Below, piece after piece: positions 9,089-19,133 of a stretch of DNA of 64,000 nt (position 1 is its first letter; every line of letters begins with the position of its first letter). The notes beneath the pieces were generated by a model. It was not told where the DNA came from. It ran no database searches and worked only from the letters and a program-made list of their open reading frames with translations. Origin of the DNA: Lachnospiraceae bacterium (GTDB taxonomy: Bacteria; Bacillota; Clostridia; Lachnospirales; Lachnospiraceae); contig JAFSIA010000047.1 of NCBI GenBank assembly GCA_017440045.1, forward strand, positions 1 through 64,000, written 5' to 3'. A program made the position numbers and the translations under genes.

Positions 9089-11326
9089 ATGTACGCAAAA
9101 GTGATTGTTGACATATCACATGAAAAACTTGATAAAGGCTTTGATTATCGTATCCCTGAGCATATGAAGGATAAAATATATCCCGGTGTGCAGGTCATGA
9201 TTCCTTTTGGAAGGGGAAACAGGCTTATTCAGGGATACGTGTTAGAGATAAAAGAGACGGCCGGGTATGATGAGGGCAAGATTAAGGATATTGCTGAAAT
9301 TGTTGCAAAAAGTATACCTATAGAGAGCCGTCTTATTTCGTTGGCTTGGTTTATCAAAGAAAACTATGGCTCAACAATGAATCAGGCTTTAAAGACCGTT
9401 ATTCCTATAAAAGAAGCAAAAAAAGAGGCCGTAAAAAGACGAGTTAAGTTAATTGTATCAAATGAAATTGCTTCGGAATATGTGAAAAAGTATGAGAAAA
9501 AACATGCAACGGCAAGACTTAGACTTCTTAATGCACTTATGGAAAATAGAGAGATGTCGTGGGAACTTATAGTTAAGTTAGGTGTCTCGGGTACGGTTGT
9601 GAATGGTTTGGTTTCCGAGGGATTAGCCCAAGTTGAGGAAGAGGCATATTATAGAAATCCTATTAGATATACAGACCTTAAGCCATATGATATTGTCCTT
9701 AATAAAGAGCAAAAAAATGTATCAGATGGCATCAAATCTTATATAGATAATAAAAAAGATGGATTTAAAGGTGTCCATCTTATTCATGGTATTACAGGCT
9801 GCGGTAAAACAGAAATATATATGGATATTATTGATAAGGTTTTGGCTGATGACAAAGAAGTTATAGTGATGATTCCTGAAATAGCACTTACTTATCAAAC
9901 GGTTATGAGGTTTTATAGAAAGTTTGGTGAGAAGGTATCCATTATTAATTCTAAGTTATCGGCAGGTGAGAGGTTTGACCAGTTTGAGAGAGCTAAAAAA
10001 GGTCAAGTTAAGATAATGATTGGACCACGTTCAGCTGTTTTTACACCATTTAGAAATTTAGGGTTGATTATCATAGATGAGGAGCACGAAAGCTCCTATA
10101 AAAGTGAAAATGTTCCTAGATATCATGCCAGAGAAGCAGCAATTTTTAGGGCGAAAAATGAGGGGGCAGCTGTTGTTTTGGGGTCAGCAACACCATCAAT
10201 AGATTCATATTACAAGGCATTAAGTGGTGAATATGAATTATATACATTAAAGACAAGAGCTAAAGCAGCCAAACCGGCTACGGTTTATATAACTGATATG
10301 AGGGATGAACTGGCAAAAGGCAACAGAACCATGTTTGGTGAAAAACTACATGAGCTTATACAGGACAGATTGTCCAAAAAGCAGCAGATAATGCTTTTTA
10401 TTAATAGGCGTGGTTATGCAGGATTTGTCTCATGCAGAAGCTGTGGTGTGGCTATGAAATGTCCTCATTGTGATGTGGGATTGACCTTGCACGGAGGCAG
10501 TAGGCTTATATGCCATTACTGTGGATATGAGATACCAATGCCAAAGAAGTGTCCTAAATGTGAGTCTACTTATATTGCTTCATTTGGCACTGGAACGCAA
10601 AAGGTTGAAGAGGCTGTAAAGAAAATGTATCCAATGGCTAGAACTCTAAGAATGGATGCAGATACCACAAGTAAGAAGGATGGATATGAGCAGATATTAT
10701 CTCAGTTTTCTAATGGAGAGGCAGATGTGCTTATAGGTACTCAGATGATTGTAAAAGGACACGATTTTCCTAATGTTACGTTGGTTGGTATCATTGCAGC
10801 AGATTTATCGTTATATGCGTCTGACTATAGGTCTCAGGAAAAGACATTTCAGTTATTGACACAGGCTGCAGGAAGAGCAGGCAGAGGCAATATGGAAGGA
10901 GAAGTTGTTATACAGACATATTCGCCAGATAATTCAAGCATTATAGCTGCATCCAATCAGGATTATACAGAGTTTTATAATCAGGAAATACTTTATAGAA
11001 ATATATCAGAGTATCCACCTGTTGTTTCCATGATGGCAATACTTATAACATCAAGGGATGAGCAAATGCTGGCTAAGATGGCAGATTATATAAAACAGGT
11101 AACTGATAAAGAGTTCGCTTGCGAGAGAAAGCTTAGAACTATTGGTCCGGCAGATGCCAATATATCCAAGATAAATGATGTATACCGTAAGGTTATTTAT
11201 TACAAGCATCCTCAGTATGAAAAACTTGTTGAAATAAAGAATACAGTTGAAAACATGCTGGATGGACTAGATGAAATGAAAAAAATTTCAATACAATTTG
11301 ATTTTAATCCGATGTCAGGGTTTTAA
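9089..11326 (+). CDS. priA: Primosomal replication restart helicase PriA
   Basis: PriA recognises stalled forks and D-loops and reloads the replicative helicase. The 745-residue product has an N-terminal 3'-end-binding domain, a helicase core with Walker A GITGCGKT at about residues 234-241 and DEEH near residue 329, a zinc-binding insert with eight cysteines in CxxC pairs over about residues 450-490, and the C-terminal helicase lobe with the AGRAGRG motif. It heads the conserved Firmicutes run priA-def-fmt-rsmB-rlmN-prpC-prkC-rsgA-rpe-thiN. Confidence 0.96.
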   Translation: MYAKVIVDISHEKLDKGFDYRIPEHMKDKIYPGVQVMIPFGRGNRLIQGYVLEIKETAGYDEGKIKDIAEIVAKSIPIESRLISLAWFIKENYGSTMNQALKTVIPIKEAKKEAVKRRVKLIVSNEIASEYVKKYEKKHATARLRLLNALMENREMSWELIVKLGVSGTVVNGLVSEGLAQVEEEAYYRNPIRYTDLKPYDIVLNKEQKNVSDGIKSYIDNKKDGFKGVHLIHGITGCGKTEIYMDIIDKVLADDKEVIVMIPEIALTYQTVMRFYRKFGEKVSIINSKLSAGERFDQFERAKKGQVKIMIGPRSAVFTPFRNLGLIIIDEEHESSYKSENVPRYHAREAAIFRAKNEGAAVVLGSATPSIDSYYKALSGEYELYTLKTRAKAAKPATVYITDMRDELAKGNRTMFGEKLHELIQDRLSKKQQIMLFINRRGYAGFVSCRSCGVAMKCPHCDVGLTLHGGSRLICHYCGYEIPMPKKCPKCESTYIASFGTGTQKVEEAVKKMYPMARTLRMDADTTSKKDGYEQILSQFSNGEADVLIGTQMIVKGHDFPNVTLVGIIAADLSLYASDYRSQEKTFQLLTQAAGRAGRGNMEGEVVIQTYSPDNSSIIAASNQDYTEFYNQEILYRNISEYPPVVSMMAILITSRDEQMLAKMADYIKQVTDKEFACERKLRTIGPADANISKINDVYRKVIYYKHPQYEKLVEIKNTVENMLDGLDEMKKISIQFDFNPMSGF

Positions 11327-11349
11327 TATTATGAAACAGGCAAATATCC

Positions 11350-11378
11350 TTGTATTATATGGTAAATTGGAGTATAAT
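11350..11378 (+). promoter_or_regulatory. Sigma-A-type promoter for the def operon
   Basis: TTGTAT at 11350-11355 and TATAAT at 11373-11378 have 17-base spacing. It lies in the 86-base gap after priA, so def and the following genes can be transcribed independently. Confidence 0.65.
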
Positions 11379-11412
11379 ATTTCGAGTGCAATTGCTTAAT
11401 AGGAGGTAAAAA

Positions 11413-11889
11413 ATGGCGTTAAGAAATATAAGAACAATGGGCGATGAATGTCTTACAAAGGTTTGTAAGGAAGTTAATGAAATAAATAAACGAACTAAAA
11501 TACTTATTGAGGATATGATAGATACTATGTATGAGGCAAATGGTGTTGGTTTGGCAGCACCGCAGGTAGGTATTTTGAAGAGAATAGTTGTTATTGATGT
11601 TGGTGATGGTCCAATCGTTATGGTTAATCCTGTTATTTTAGAGACAAGCGGAGAGCAGACTGGCGATGAGGGTTGTTTATCTGTGCCGGGAAAGGGTGGA
11701 ACAGTTACAAGACCAAATTATGTTAAGGCAAAAGCTTTTGACGAGAATATGGAAGAGTTTGAAATTGAAGGAACAGAGTTGCTCGCCAGAGCGATTTGCC
11801 ATGAGTGTGATCACTTGGATGGACATCTTTACGTTGAAAAGGTTGAAGGTGAGCTTAGAGATGTAAAGTATGACGAGGATGAGGAATAG
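11413..11889 (+). CDS. def: Peptide deformylase
   Basis: This metalloenzyme removes the N-formyl group from nascent proteins. All three family motifs are present in the 158-residue product: GVGLAAPQVG from residue 44, EGCLSVPG from residue 86 with the metal-binding cysteine, and HECDH at 130-134 with the two metal histidines and the catalytic glutamate. The short length places it in the type 1 deformylases. fmt, which adds the formyl group, follows 32 bases later, a standard pairing. Confidence 0.97.
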   Translation: MALRNIRTMGDECLTKVCKEVNEINKRTKILIEDMIDTMYEANGVGLAAPQVGILKRIVVIDVGDGPIVMVNPVILETSGEQTGDEGCLSVPGKGGTVTRPNYVKAKAFDENMEEFEIEGTELLARAICHECDHLDGHLYVEKVEGELRDVKYDEDEE

Positions 11890-11921
11890 CCATTGTTTAG
11901 CATATTCCGTTAGGAGGCAAA

Positions 11922-12854
11922 ATGAAAGTTATATTTATGGGTACACCAGACTTCGCTGTTGGTGCGTTGGAAGCCATTGTTAATGCAGGACATGATGTTG
12001 TCTTAGTAGTAACACAGGAGGATAAGCCAAAGGGAAGAGGTAAAGAAATACAATTTACACCTGTAAAAGAGTCAGCTATAAAGGCTAATATTCCGGTGTT
12101 TCAGCCACATCGCATAAAAGATGCAGAGGCGATTATGAAACTTAGGGAGTATGAGGCGGATGTGTTTGTTGTAGCTGCCTATGGACAGATACTGTCAAAG
12201 GAGATTCTTGACATGCCAAAGTATGGTTGTGTTAATATTCACGCTTCACTTTTGCCAAAATACAGAGGAGCAGCACCTATTCAGTGGTCTATTATAGATG
12301 GCGAAAAGGTTACCGGTGTTACAACAATGTTGATGGCTGAGGGCCTGGACACTGGAGATATGATTGAAAAGGTTCAGGTTGAGATTACAGATGACGAGAC
12401 AGGTGGAAGTCTTCATGACAAGCTTATGGAAGCAGGTTCGAAATTGATTTTATCAACTCTTGAAAAGCTGGAAAAAGGCTTGGCTACTTACACAGTACAG
12501 GATGATTCTCTAAGCTGTTATGCTAAAATGCTTGATAAGAAACTTGGAAATATAGATTTTTCTAAATCGGCAGTCCAAATAGAAAGACTTATTAGAGGAT
12601 TAAATCCTTGGCCAAGTGCTTATACTAGTTACAAGGGTAAAACACTTAAAATCTGGAAGGCTGATGTGATTGAAAATGAGTATGAAGGTCAGCTGGGACA
12701 GATTGTTGAAACAACAAAAAAATCTGTTGTAGTAAAGACTGGCAAGGGTGCATTGGCTATAACAGAGCTTCAGCTTGAAGGAAAGAAGAGGATGACAACA
12801 GAAGCTTTCTTATGTGGAGCTGGATTTGATGAGGGAACTGTCTTAGGGCAGTAG
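11922..12854 (+). CDS. fmt: Methionyl-tRNA formyltransferase
   Basis: Fmt transfers the formyl group of 10-formyltetrahydrofolate to initiator Met-tRNA; its donor is made by the fhs-folD pair nearby. The 310-residue product begins with the FMGTPDFA motif and has the catalytic segment HASLLPKYRGAAP near residue 106, with the C-terminal tRNA-binding domain from about residue 205. Length is standard. The AGGAGG ribosome site is in the short gap after def. Confidence 0.97.
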   Translation: MKVIFMGTPDFAVGALEAIVNAGHDVVLVVTQEDKPKGRGKEIQFTPVKESAIKANIPVFQPHRIKDAEAIMKLREYEADVFVVAAYGQILSKEILDMPKYGCVNIHASLLPKYRGAAPIQWSIIDGEKVTGVTTMLMAEGLDTGDMIEKVQVEITDDETGGSLHDKLMEAGSKLILSTLEKLEKGLATYTVQDDSLSCYAKMLDKKLGNIDFSKSAVQIERLIRGLNPWPSAYTSYKGKTLKIWKADVIENEYEGQLGQIVETTKKSVVVKTGKGALAITELQLEGKKRMTTEAFLCGAGFDEGTVLGQ

Positions 12855-12895
12855 GTTAATAGGAGTATATGTAGTTGTAAGAAGGAGGAGAATTT

Positions 12896-13618
12896 ATGTT
12901 ATTATATGCTTATAGTCCTTTTGGATATTATTTTGATCCAACATATATATTAGTTATCATTGGTCTTGTTATTTCATTATGGGCTCAGTACATGGTGACT
13001 TCACGTTTTAATAAGTATCAAAAGATTGGTAGCAGATGCAATATGACGGGTGCTATGGCAGCTGAGAGGATTTTACATTCAAAAGGCATTTATGATGTAA
13101 GAATTGAGAGAGTTTCAGGTAGATTAAGTGATCATTATGACCCTAGAAATAAGGTTTTAAGATTGTCTGATTCAACGTATGCAAGCACATCTGTAGCAGC
13201 AATTGGCGTAGCGGCTCATGAATGTGGTCACGCTATTCAGCATGCTGAAGGTTATGCGGCGTTAAAGCTTCGTTCAGTGCTTGTCCCTGTGGCAAATATT
13301 GGTTCGTATGCATCATGGATATTGATACTTATTGGATTACTTTTTACGAGTTCATCAAGCCAGGCATGGCTTACAGCGGGTATAATTTGTTTTTCTGCAA
13401 CAGTGCTTTTTCACCTTGTGACACTTCCGGTAGAATTTAATGCTTCATCTAGAGCAGTTGGTGTTTTAGCTAATTCTGCAATGCTTTATGAAGAGGAAGT
13501 CAAGGGAGTTAAAAAGGTATTAGGTGCGGCAGCGTTAACATATGTTGCCAGTGCAGCTACAGCTATATTACAGCTTTTAAGATTAATTATTCTCTTTGGA
13601 GGAAAGAATCGTGACTAA
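12896..13618 (+). CDS. yugP: Membrane zinc metallopeptidase, YugP family
   Basis: A 240-residue integral membrane protein with a zinc-protease motif HECGH at residues 108-112, followed by QHAEGY. Membrane segments lie near the N-terminus and around residues 135-185, with another hydrophobic stretch at the C-terminus. This matches the YugP/DUF-type neutral zinc metallopeptidases that sit beside fmt and rsmB in many clostridia. The substrate is not known. The stop overlaps the start region of rsmB by eight bases, so the two are translationally coupled. Confidence is high for the family; the symbol is by homology only. Confidence 0.88.
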   Translation: MLLYAYSPFGYYFDPTYILVIIGLVISLWAQYMVTSRFNKYQKIGSRCNMTGAMAAERILHSKGIYDVRIERVSGRLSDHYDPRNKVLRLSDSTYASTSVAAIGVAAHECGHAIQHAEGYAALKLRSVLVPVANIGSYASWILILIGLLFTSSSSQAWLTAGIICFSATVLFHLVTLPVEFNASSRAVGVLANSAMLYEEEVKGVKKVLGAAALTYVASAATAILQLLRLIILFGGKNRD

Positions 13619-14984
13619 TACAAATGCAGGAGCCGGAGCAGTCAATACAAGAGAAATTGTGTTGGATATGCTTATGGAAATCTGTGAGAAGGGCACATTT
13701 AGTCATATTGTCCTTCGTCAGACATTACGAAAATATCAGTATCTGGATAAAAGAGACAGAGCTTTTATGTCAAGAATTACAGAAGGTACTGTTCAAAATA
13801 AAATATTGTTAGATTTCTATATAAATAAGGTTTCTAAGATAAAAGTTAACAAAATGAAACCTCTTATAAGAAATCTTCTTAGAATGTCAGTATATCAAAT
13901 TCTATTTATGGATTCTGTACCAGCATCTGCCGCATGTAATGAAGCAGTAAAGCTTGCTATAAAGAGAAGCTTTGGACAGCTTAAGGGATTTGTGAATGGT
14001 GTTTTAAGAGCTGTTGTAAGAGGAAAAGATGATATTAAAATTCCTAATGCTTCAGAGAATTTGGTAGAACATTTACACGTGGCATATTCCATGCCTATTT
14101 GGCTGGTTGAACAGCTTGTTTATCAGTATGGAACTGAGGAAGCATCAAGAATTATTAAATCTTTTGCAAAAACAGATAAAGCTATCAGCGTCCGAGTTAA
14201 CAGCTTAAAGATTACGATAGATGAGGTTATAGAGAGCCTTAAGAAGGATGATGTAACGGTTAAGCAAAGTCAGATATATGACAGAGCATTACTGCTTGAA
14301 AATGTAGATTATTTAGAAAATACAGAAGCATTCAATGAAGGTTTTATAAGTGTTCAGGATTTGAGCTCTATGCTTGTTTCTGTTATTGCAGATCCAAGGG
14401 AGGGAGATTTCTGCGTGGATCTTTGTGCTGCTCCGGGTGGAAAGTCTCTTCATATGTGGGAGCTTATGAGAGGTAAAGGTCGCATTATAGCCAGAGATAT
14501 AAATGACTATAAGGTATCCTTGATTGAGGAAAATATCGACAGAACTGAAAGTGATGGAATCGAGGCACAGGTGGCAGATGCTACGGAACTTGATACAGAG
14601 CTTGTTGATAAGGTTGATATAGTAATTGCTGACCTGCCTTGCTCGGGACTTGGAGTAATAGGTAAAAAAAGTGATATAAAGTATAATATGGATACAGATA
14701 AAGAGTCAGAGCTTATTAAATTACAAAGAAGCATACTTGATAATGCTGTCAAGTATGTGAAAAAAGGTGGAAAACTTATATATAGTACCTGTACCTTGAA
14801 TAAAAATGAAAATATAGATAATATGAAATATGTCCTAGATAAATATCAATTTAAGCCGGTTGACATATCTGAATATGTACCAGAAAATTTTTGCAGGGGT
14901 ACTGCCAAGGATGGATACCTTCAGATGCTGCCAGGTATAGATGGAACTGACGGTTTCTTTATATGTCGATTGGAAAAGTTATGA
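13611..14984 (+). CDS. rsmB: 16S rRNA (cytosine-967-C5)-methyltransferase RsmB
   Basis: RsmB methylates C967 of 16S rRNA with S-adenosylmethionine. The 457-residue product has an N-terminal NusB-like RNA-binding domain (to about residue 140) and a C-terminal methyltransferase fold, with the cofactor motif DLCAAPGGK from about residue 270, DLPCSG near 341-346 and the catalytic STCT cysteine near 392. The start is GTG 13611, eight bases after GGAGG, which lies inside the preceding gene; an in-frame TTG at 13596 would place that site inside the reading frame. Confidence 0.95.
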   Translation: MTNTNAGAGAVNTREIVLDMLMEICEKGTFSHIVLRQTLRKYQYLDKRDRAFMSRITEGTVQNKILLDFYINKVSKIKVNKMKPLIRNLLRMSVYQILFMDSVPASAACNEAVKLAIKRSFGQLKGFVNGVLRAVVRGKDDIKIPNASENLVEHLHVAYSMPIWLVEQLVYQYGTEEASRIIKSFAKTDKAISVRVNSLKITIDEVIESLKKDDVTVKQSQIYDRALLLENVDYLENTEAFNEGFISVQDLSSMLVSVIADPREGDFCVDLCAAPGGKSLHMWELMRGKGRIIARDINDYKVSLIEENIDRTESDGIEAQVADATELDTELVDKVDIVIADLPCSGLGVIGKKSDIKYNMDTDKESELIKLQRSILDNAVKYVKKGGKLIYSTCTLNKNENIDNMKYVLDKYQFKPVDISEYVPENFCRGTAKDGYLQMLPGIDGTDGFFICRLEKL

Positions 14985-15009
14985 TAGACTAGGGAAAGTT
15001 GATGGGGTT

Positions 15010-16071
15010 ATGAGTGATAAAATAGACATAAAGTCTCTTAATTTAAATGAACTAAATAATCTTTTGGCGGATATGGGTGAAAAGGCTTTTAGGGCAAAGC
15101 AGATATACCAGTGGTTGCATATAAAACTTGTCCGCTCATTTGATGAGATGAGCAATATTTCTGTGAGTCTTAGAGAAAAACTAAAGGAACAGTGTGATTT
15201 AAAGGCTTTAAAGCCGGTACAGATTCTTACATCTCAGGTTGATGGCACAAAAAAGTATCTTTTTGAGTTATCTGATGGAAATATTATAGAAAGTGTTCTC
15301 ATGAGATATCATCATGGAAATTCTGTTTGTATTTCAACTCAGGTGGGATGTCGTATGGGATGTAAATTTTGTGCATCAACATTAGACGGATTAGAGAGAA
15401 ATCTAACGCCATCTGAAATGTTGGATGAGATATATGCTATACAGACAGATATTGGGGAGAGAGTTTCAAATATTGTTCTGATGGGAAGTGGAGAGCCGTT
15501 AGATAATTTCCAGAATGTAATGAAATTTATGGAACTTATTTCAGACCAGAATGGACTAAATATTAGCCAGAGAAATATAACATTATCAACCTGTGGGCTT
15601 GTACCTAAAATATATGAGCTGGCAGACAGACAGGTGCAATTTACATTGGCAATCTCACTACATGCCTATGATGATAATACAAGAAAAGAGCTTATGCCAG
15701 TAGCAAAAGCTTATTCTATAGCAGAAGTGCTTAAAGCTTGTAAATATTTTTTTGAAAAGACAGGAAGAAGACTTACCTTTGAATATTCACTTGTGTCAGG
15801 TGTAAATGACAATGAAGCAGGAGCGGTAAAGCTGGGTGAATTGCTTAAAGGAATTAATTGTCATGTGAATCTAATTCCGGTAAATCCGATAAAAGAGCGA
15901 GATTTCAAACAATCTGACAAAATAGCAATAGAAAAGTTTAAAAATAAACTTGAAAAATACGGAATAAATGTTACTATTAGAAGGGAAATGGGCAGAGATA
16001 TTAATGGTGCCTGTGGACAATTAAGAAAGAGTTATAAAGACCAGATAATAAAGGAAAAGGAGGGAGAATAA
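15010..16071 (+). CDS. rlmN: Dual-specificity 23S rRNA/tRNA (adenine-C2)-methyltransferase RlmN
   Basis: A radical-SAM enzyme that methylates C2 of A2503 in 23S rRNA and A37 in some tRNAs. The 353-residue product carries the cluster-binding cysteines 114, 118 and 121 in CRMGCKFC and the family's downstream MGSGEPL and LAISLHA segments. I chose ATG 15010, preceded by GATGGGG; the frame is open further upstream into rsmB, but nothing there is conserved. Its last base is the first base of prpC. Confidence 0.94.
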   Translation: MSDKIDIKSLNLNELNNLLADMGEKAFRAKQIYQWLHIKLVRSFDEMSNISVSLREKLKEQCDLKALKPVQILTSQVDGTKKYLFELSDGNIIESVLMRYHHGNSVCISTQVGCRMGCKFCASTLDGLERNLTPSEMLDEIYAIQTDIGERVSNIVLMGSGEPLDNFQNVMKFMELISDQNGLNISQRNITLSTCGLVPKIYELADRQVQFTLAISLHAYDDNTRKELMPVAKAYSIAEVLKACKYFFEKTGRRLTFEYSLVSGVNDNEAGAVKLGELLKGINCHVNLIPVNPIKERDFKQSDKIAIEKFKNKLEKYGINVTIRREMGRDINGACGQLRKSYKDQIIKEKEGE

Positions 16072-16799
16072 TGAAAGCATATGCGTTGACAAACGTTGGA
16101 GTAAGCAGAAATACAAATCAAGATTATGTTTACTTTTCTGAAAAAAATGTTGGAAATCTCCCGAATATACTTGTTGTTGCAGATGGTATGGGCGGACATA
16201 GGGCAGGCGAAGTTGCCTCAGAGCAGGCTGTAAATGCCGTACTGCAGTCAATAAAGGAAAATGATAATACTGATAAAATATCTCTTATTGAGACGGCTAT
16301 ATCAGTTGCTAACGATAAAGTTTTAGATATGGCCACCAGTGATGAAAAGTTTAAAGGAATGGGGACAACACTTGTTGTGGCAACATTGGAAGACGGAATC
16401 TTGTATGTTGCAAATGTGGGCGATTCCAGATTGTATTTGATAGATGATGATGACATCAAACAGATTACAAGAGACCATTCTCTGGTTCAGGAGATGGTTA
16501 GTATCGGAGAATTAGACAAGGATAGTGCCAGAAACCATTCAAATAAGAATGTTATAACAAGAGCTATCGGAGTTGAGAAAAAGATTATGGCAGATTTCTT
16601 TGAGGTTGAAGTTTCAGAGAAAACTAAAATATTACTTTGTTCAGATGGTTTGACCAATATGGTTGAAGATAGTGAAATTAACAGGATTATATGCGAGAAT
16701 AAAGGTGCTGAGCTTGAGGTTATAGTAAAAAAACTCATTGATGAAGCTAATGAAAACGGTGGATTAGACAACATTGCAGTAGTTCTTGCAGAGGTTTAG
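16071..16799 (+). CDS. prpC: PP2C-type serine/threonine phosphatase PrpC/Stp
   Basis: A metal-dependent (Mn/Mg) protein phosphatase that reverses phosphorylation by the neighbouring kinase PrkC. The 242-residue product has the PP2C metal-ligand motifs in order: ADGMGGH near residue 38, GDSRLY near 122, a DGL motif near 190 and GGLDN near the end. It is soluble, with no membrane segment. The start overlaps the rlmN stop by one base (TAATG), and prkC begins 30 bases later. The phosphatase-kinase-RsgA order is the usual one in Firmicutes. Confidence 0.96.
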   Translation: MKAYALTNVGVSRNTNQDYVYFSEKNVGNLPNILVVADGMGGHRAGEVASEQAVNAVLQSIKENDNTDKISLIETAISVANDKVLDMATSDEKFKGMGTTLVVATLEDGILYVANVGDSRLYLIDDDDIKQITRDHSLVQEMVSIGELDKDSARNHSNKNVITRAIGVEKKIMADFFEVEVSEKTKILLCSDGLTNMVEDSEINRIICENKGAELEVIVKKLIDEANENGGLDNIAVVLAEV

Positions 16800-16829
16800 G
16801 AAGTATATCGAAAGGAAGAGTAAGAAGAT

Positions 16830-19133
16830 ATGATGATCAGAAAAGGCATGTTTATTGGTGACAGATATGAAATCATAGATAAAGTTGGTTCAGGTGGTAT
16901 GTCTGATGTGTATAAAGCATTGGATCACAAGCTTAACAGATATGTTGCTGTTAAGGTTTTAAAGGATGAATTTAGTGAAGACAAGAGTTTTGTATCCAAG
17001 TTTAAGGTAGAAGCCCAGTCAGCAGCAGGTCTTGCTCATCCAAATATCGTTAACGTTTTCGACGTTGGTGAGGAGAATGGAATATACTTTATTGTTATGG
17101 AGCTTGTTGAGGGTATTACTTTAAAGAAATACATCGAAAAGAAGGGTAAGCTTCCAATTAAAGAGGCTGTAAGCATTGCAATACAGATTGCACAAGGTAT
17201 TGAGGCTGCTCATAATAATCATATTATTCACAGAGATATTAAGCCACAAAACGTTATTATATCGAGAGAGGGAAAGGTAAAGGTTACTGATTTCGGTATA
17301 GCACGTGCTGCTTCAGCCAATACAATTAATTCAAATGCCATGGGTTCTGTTCATTACATTTCACCTGAGCAGGCTAGAGGTGGATATATTGATGAGAAGA
17401 GTGATATCTATTCATTAGGTATTTCTTTGTATGAGATGATTACAGGTAAGGTTCCTTTCGAAGGTGATTCAACAGTTACTATTGCGTTACAGCATATTAA
17501 CGAGGAGCTTCCTTCCCCAAAAATTGAGGCACCGGATTTGCCAATTAGTGTAGAAAAGATTATAGAGAAGTGTACACAGAAGAAGGCTGAGCGTAGATAT
17601 CTCAAGGTTTCTACACTTATAGCTGATTTAAAGAAGTCACTTATTACTCCAGATGAGGATTTTGTTGTTATGACACCTGTGGCAAATAATAATGCAACTA
17701 TTATGATCACAGATGAGGATATTTCTATTATTCGTAAGGGTGCTACGGGCACTATGGCAGCTGCTTCAAAGGACGATGATAGTGCTAAGAGAACAAGTGC
17801 TGATAAGAATGATGAGTATGATATTGATGATGATATTGATGCAACAAATCCTAAGTTTGATAAAGTCATAACAATAGGAGCTATTGTAGCCAGTGTGGTT
17901 GTCCTTATAGTAGTAGTACTTGTACTTGTTAATGTATTAAAAAAATGTGATAACAGTCAGGATGATCCATATGAGAAGCAGACAACAGAGCAGGAACAGA
18001 CAGGCATAGATTCAACACAGACAATTGTTCCATATGTTGTAGGCATGACAGAAGAAGAAGCTAAGACTGCATTGAATGATGCGGATTTGGGTATCGGACA
18101 TCAGTATGAGTATCATAATACAGTTCCAAAGGGTCATGTTATATCTCAGAGTATAAAAGATGGAACAGTTGTAGATAAAACTACGAAGATTGATGTTGTT
18201 ATCAGTCAGGGAGCTAAGAAGTTTGAAATTCCTTCTGTAGACGGATTGACAAGACAGGAAGCGTACGATTTACTTACAGGTGAGCAGTATGGTCTTGATG
18301 TAAGTGTAATCTACGAGGTTAATGATGAGCTTGAGGCTGAGATGTGTATTAGAACAAATCCAAAATCGCCTACTCAGCTTGTGGCAGGTGCACATATTGA
18401 TTTATATGTAAGTCAGGGTAAGGATACATCCCTTATTACTGTGCCAGAAGGATTAGTTGGAATGCGTGTAGAAAATGCCAAGAAAGATTTGGAAGAGCTT
18501 GGATTTGTTGTTGTTTTAAATGAGATTTCTGATGAGACAGTACCAGCAGGTCAGGTTATTGCAGTAGGACCAGTACAGGCTGGAGTATCAGCACCTCCTG
18601 GAACAGAGCTTACATTAACAGTAAGTACAGGACCTTCTGTTACAGAGCCAAGTGAGCCTGCAACTGAGGAAGTGACAAAGACTGAGGTAACAATAAAAGG
18701 ATTTGATGATTCTCAGTTTGATATTCCAACGCTTACAGTTCCAGTTACAACAGAGCCTACTACACCGGAAGGTGAGGCAGGAGCAGCAGGGGATGGCTCA
18801 GAAGTTAATGATGCAGATACTACACCAAAGGATCAGCAAACAACAACAGTACCAGTTACAGAAGGTACACTTTCAGCGGTACTTATTGTAAAACATGATG
18901 GTGGAAAGCAGACAACAGTACCAGTTACATCAAGTATAGCAACTGCGTATGCTCCAGGTTATACTCAGCCACAGAGCAAGATTGTTATTGATGAAGTAAA
19001 TGTTACAGATATTACATTTATGCTTACATTGACATATAAAGATGAAAATGGTATCGATGAAGATTATGTAGTATATACAGAAAAAAATTGTATATATGAA
19101 GAAGTTAAAGTTACAGTTGAGGTTACGGAATAG
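16830..19133 (+). CDS. prkC: PASTA-domain Ser/Thr kinase PrkC
   Basis: A membrane kinase that senses muropeptides through extracellular PASTA repeats and controls cell-wall metabolism, dormancy and spore germination in relatives. The 767-residue product has an N-terminal Hanks-type kinase domain (glycine-rich loop GSGGMSDVY, HRDIKPQN near 134, DFG near 154), a juxtamembrane acidic stretch, one membrane segment near 346-370 and three PASTA domains to about residue 600. After these comes a Thr-rich linker with repeated TTVPVT and a further domain of about 85 residues, unusual for the family. ATG 16830 or 16833 could start. The stop overlaps rsgA by one base. Confidence 0.95.
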   Translation: MMIRKGMFIGDRYEIIDKVGSGGMSDVYKALDHKLNRYVAVKVLKDEFSEDKSFVSKFKVEAQSAAGLAHPNIVNVFDVGEENGIYFIVMELVEGITLKKYIEKKGKLPIKEAVSIAIQIAQGIEAAHNNHIIHRDIKPQNVIISREGKVKVTDFGIARAASANTINSNAMGSVHYISPEQARGGYIDEKSDIYSLGISLYEMITGKVPFEGDSTVTIALQHINEELPSPKIEAPDLPISVEKIIEKCTQKKAERRYLKVSTLIADLKKSLITPDEDFVVMTPVANNNATIMITDEDISIIRKGATGTMAAASKDDDSAKRTSADKNDEYDIDDDIDATNPKFDKVITIGAIVASVVVLIVVVLVLVNVLKKCDNSQDDPYEKQTTEQEQTGIDSTQTIVPYVVGMTEEEAKTALNDADLGIGHQYEYHNTVPKGHVISQSIKDGTVVDKTTKIDVVISQGAKKFEIPSVDGLTRQEAYDLLTGEQYGLDVSVIYEVNDELEAEMCIRTNPKSPTQLVAGAHIDLYVSQGKDTSLITVPEGLVGMRVENAKKDLEELGFVVVLNEISDETVPAGQVIAVGPVQAGVSAPPGTELTLTVSTGPSVTEPSEPATEEVTKTEVTIKGFDDSQFDIPTLTVPVTTEPTTPEGEAGAAGDGSEVNDADTTPKDQQTTTVPVTEGTLSAVLIVKHDGGKQTTVPVTSSIATAYAPGYTQPQSKIVIDEVNVTDITFMLTLTYKDENGIDEDYVVYTEKNCIYEEVKVTVEVTE

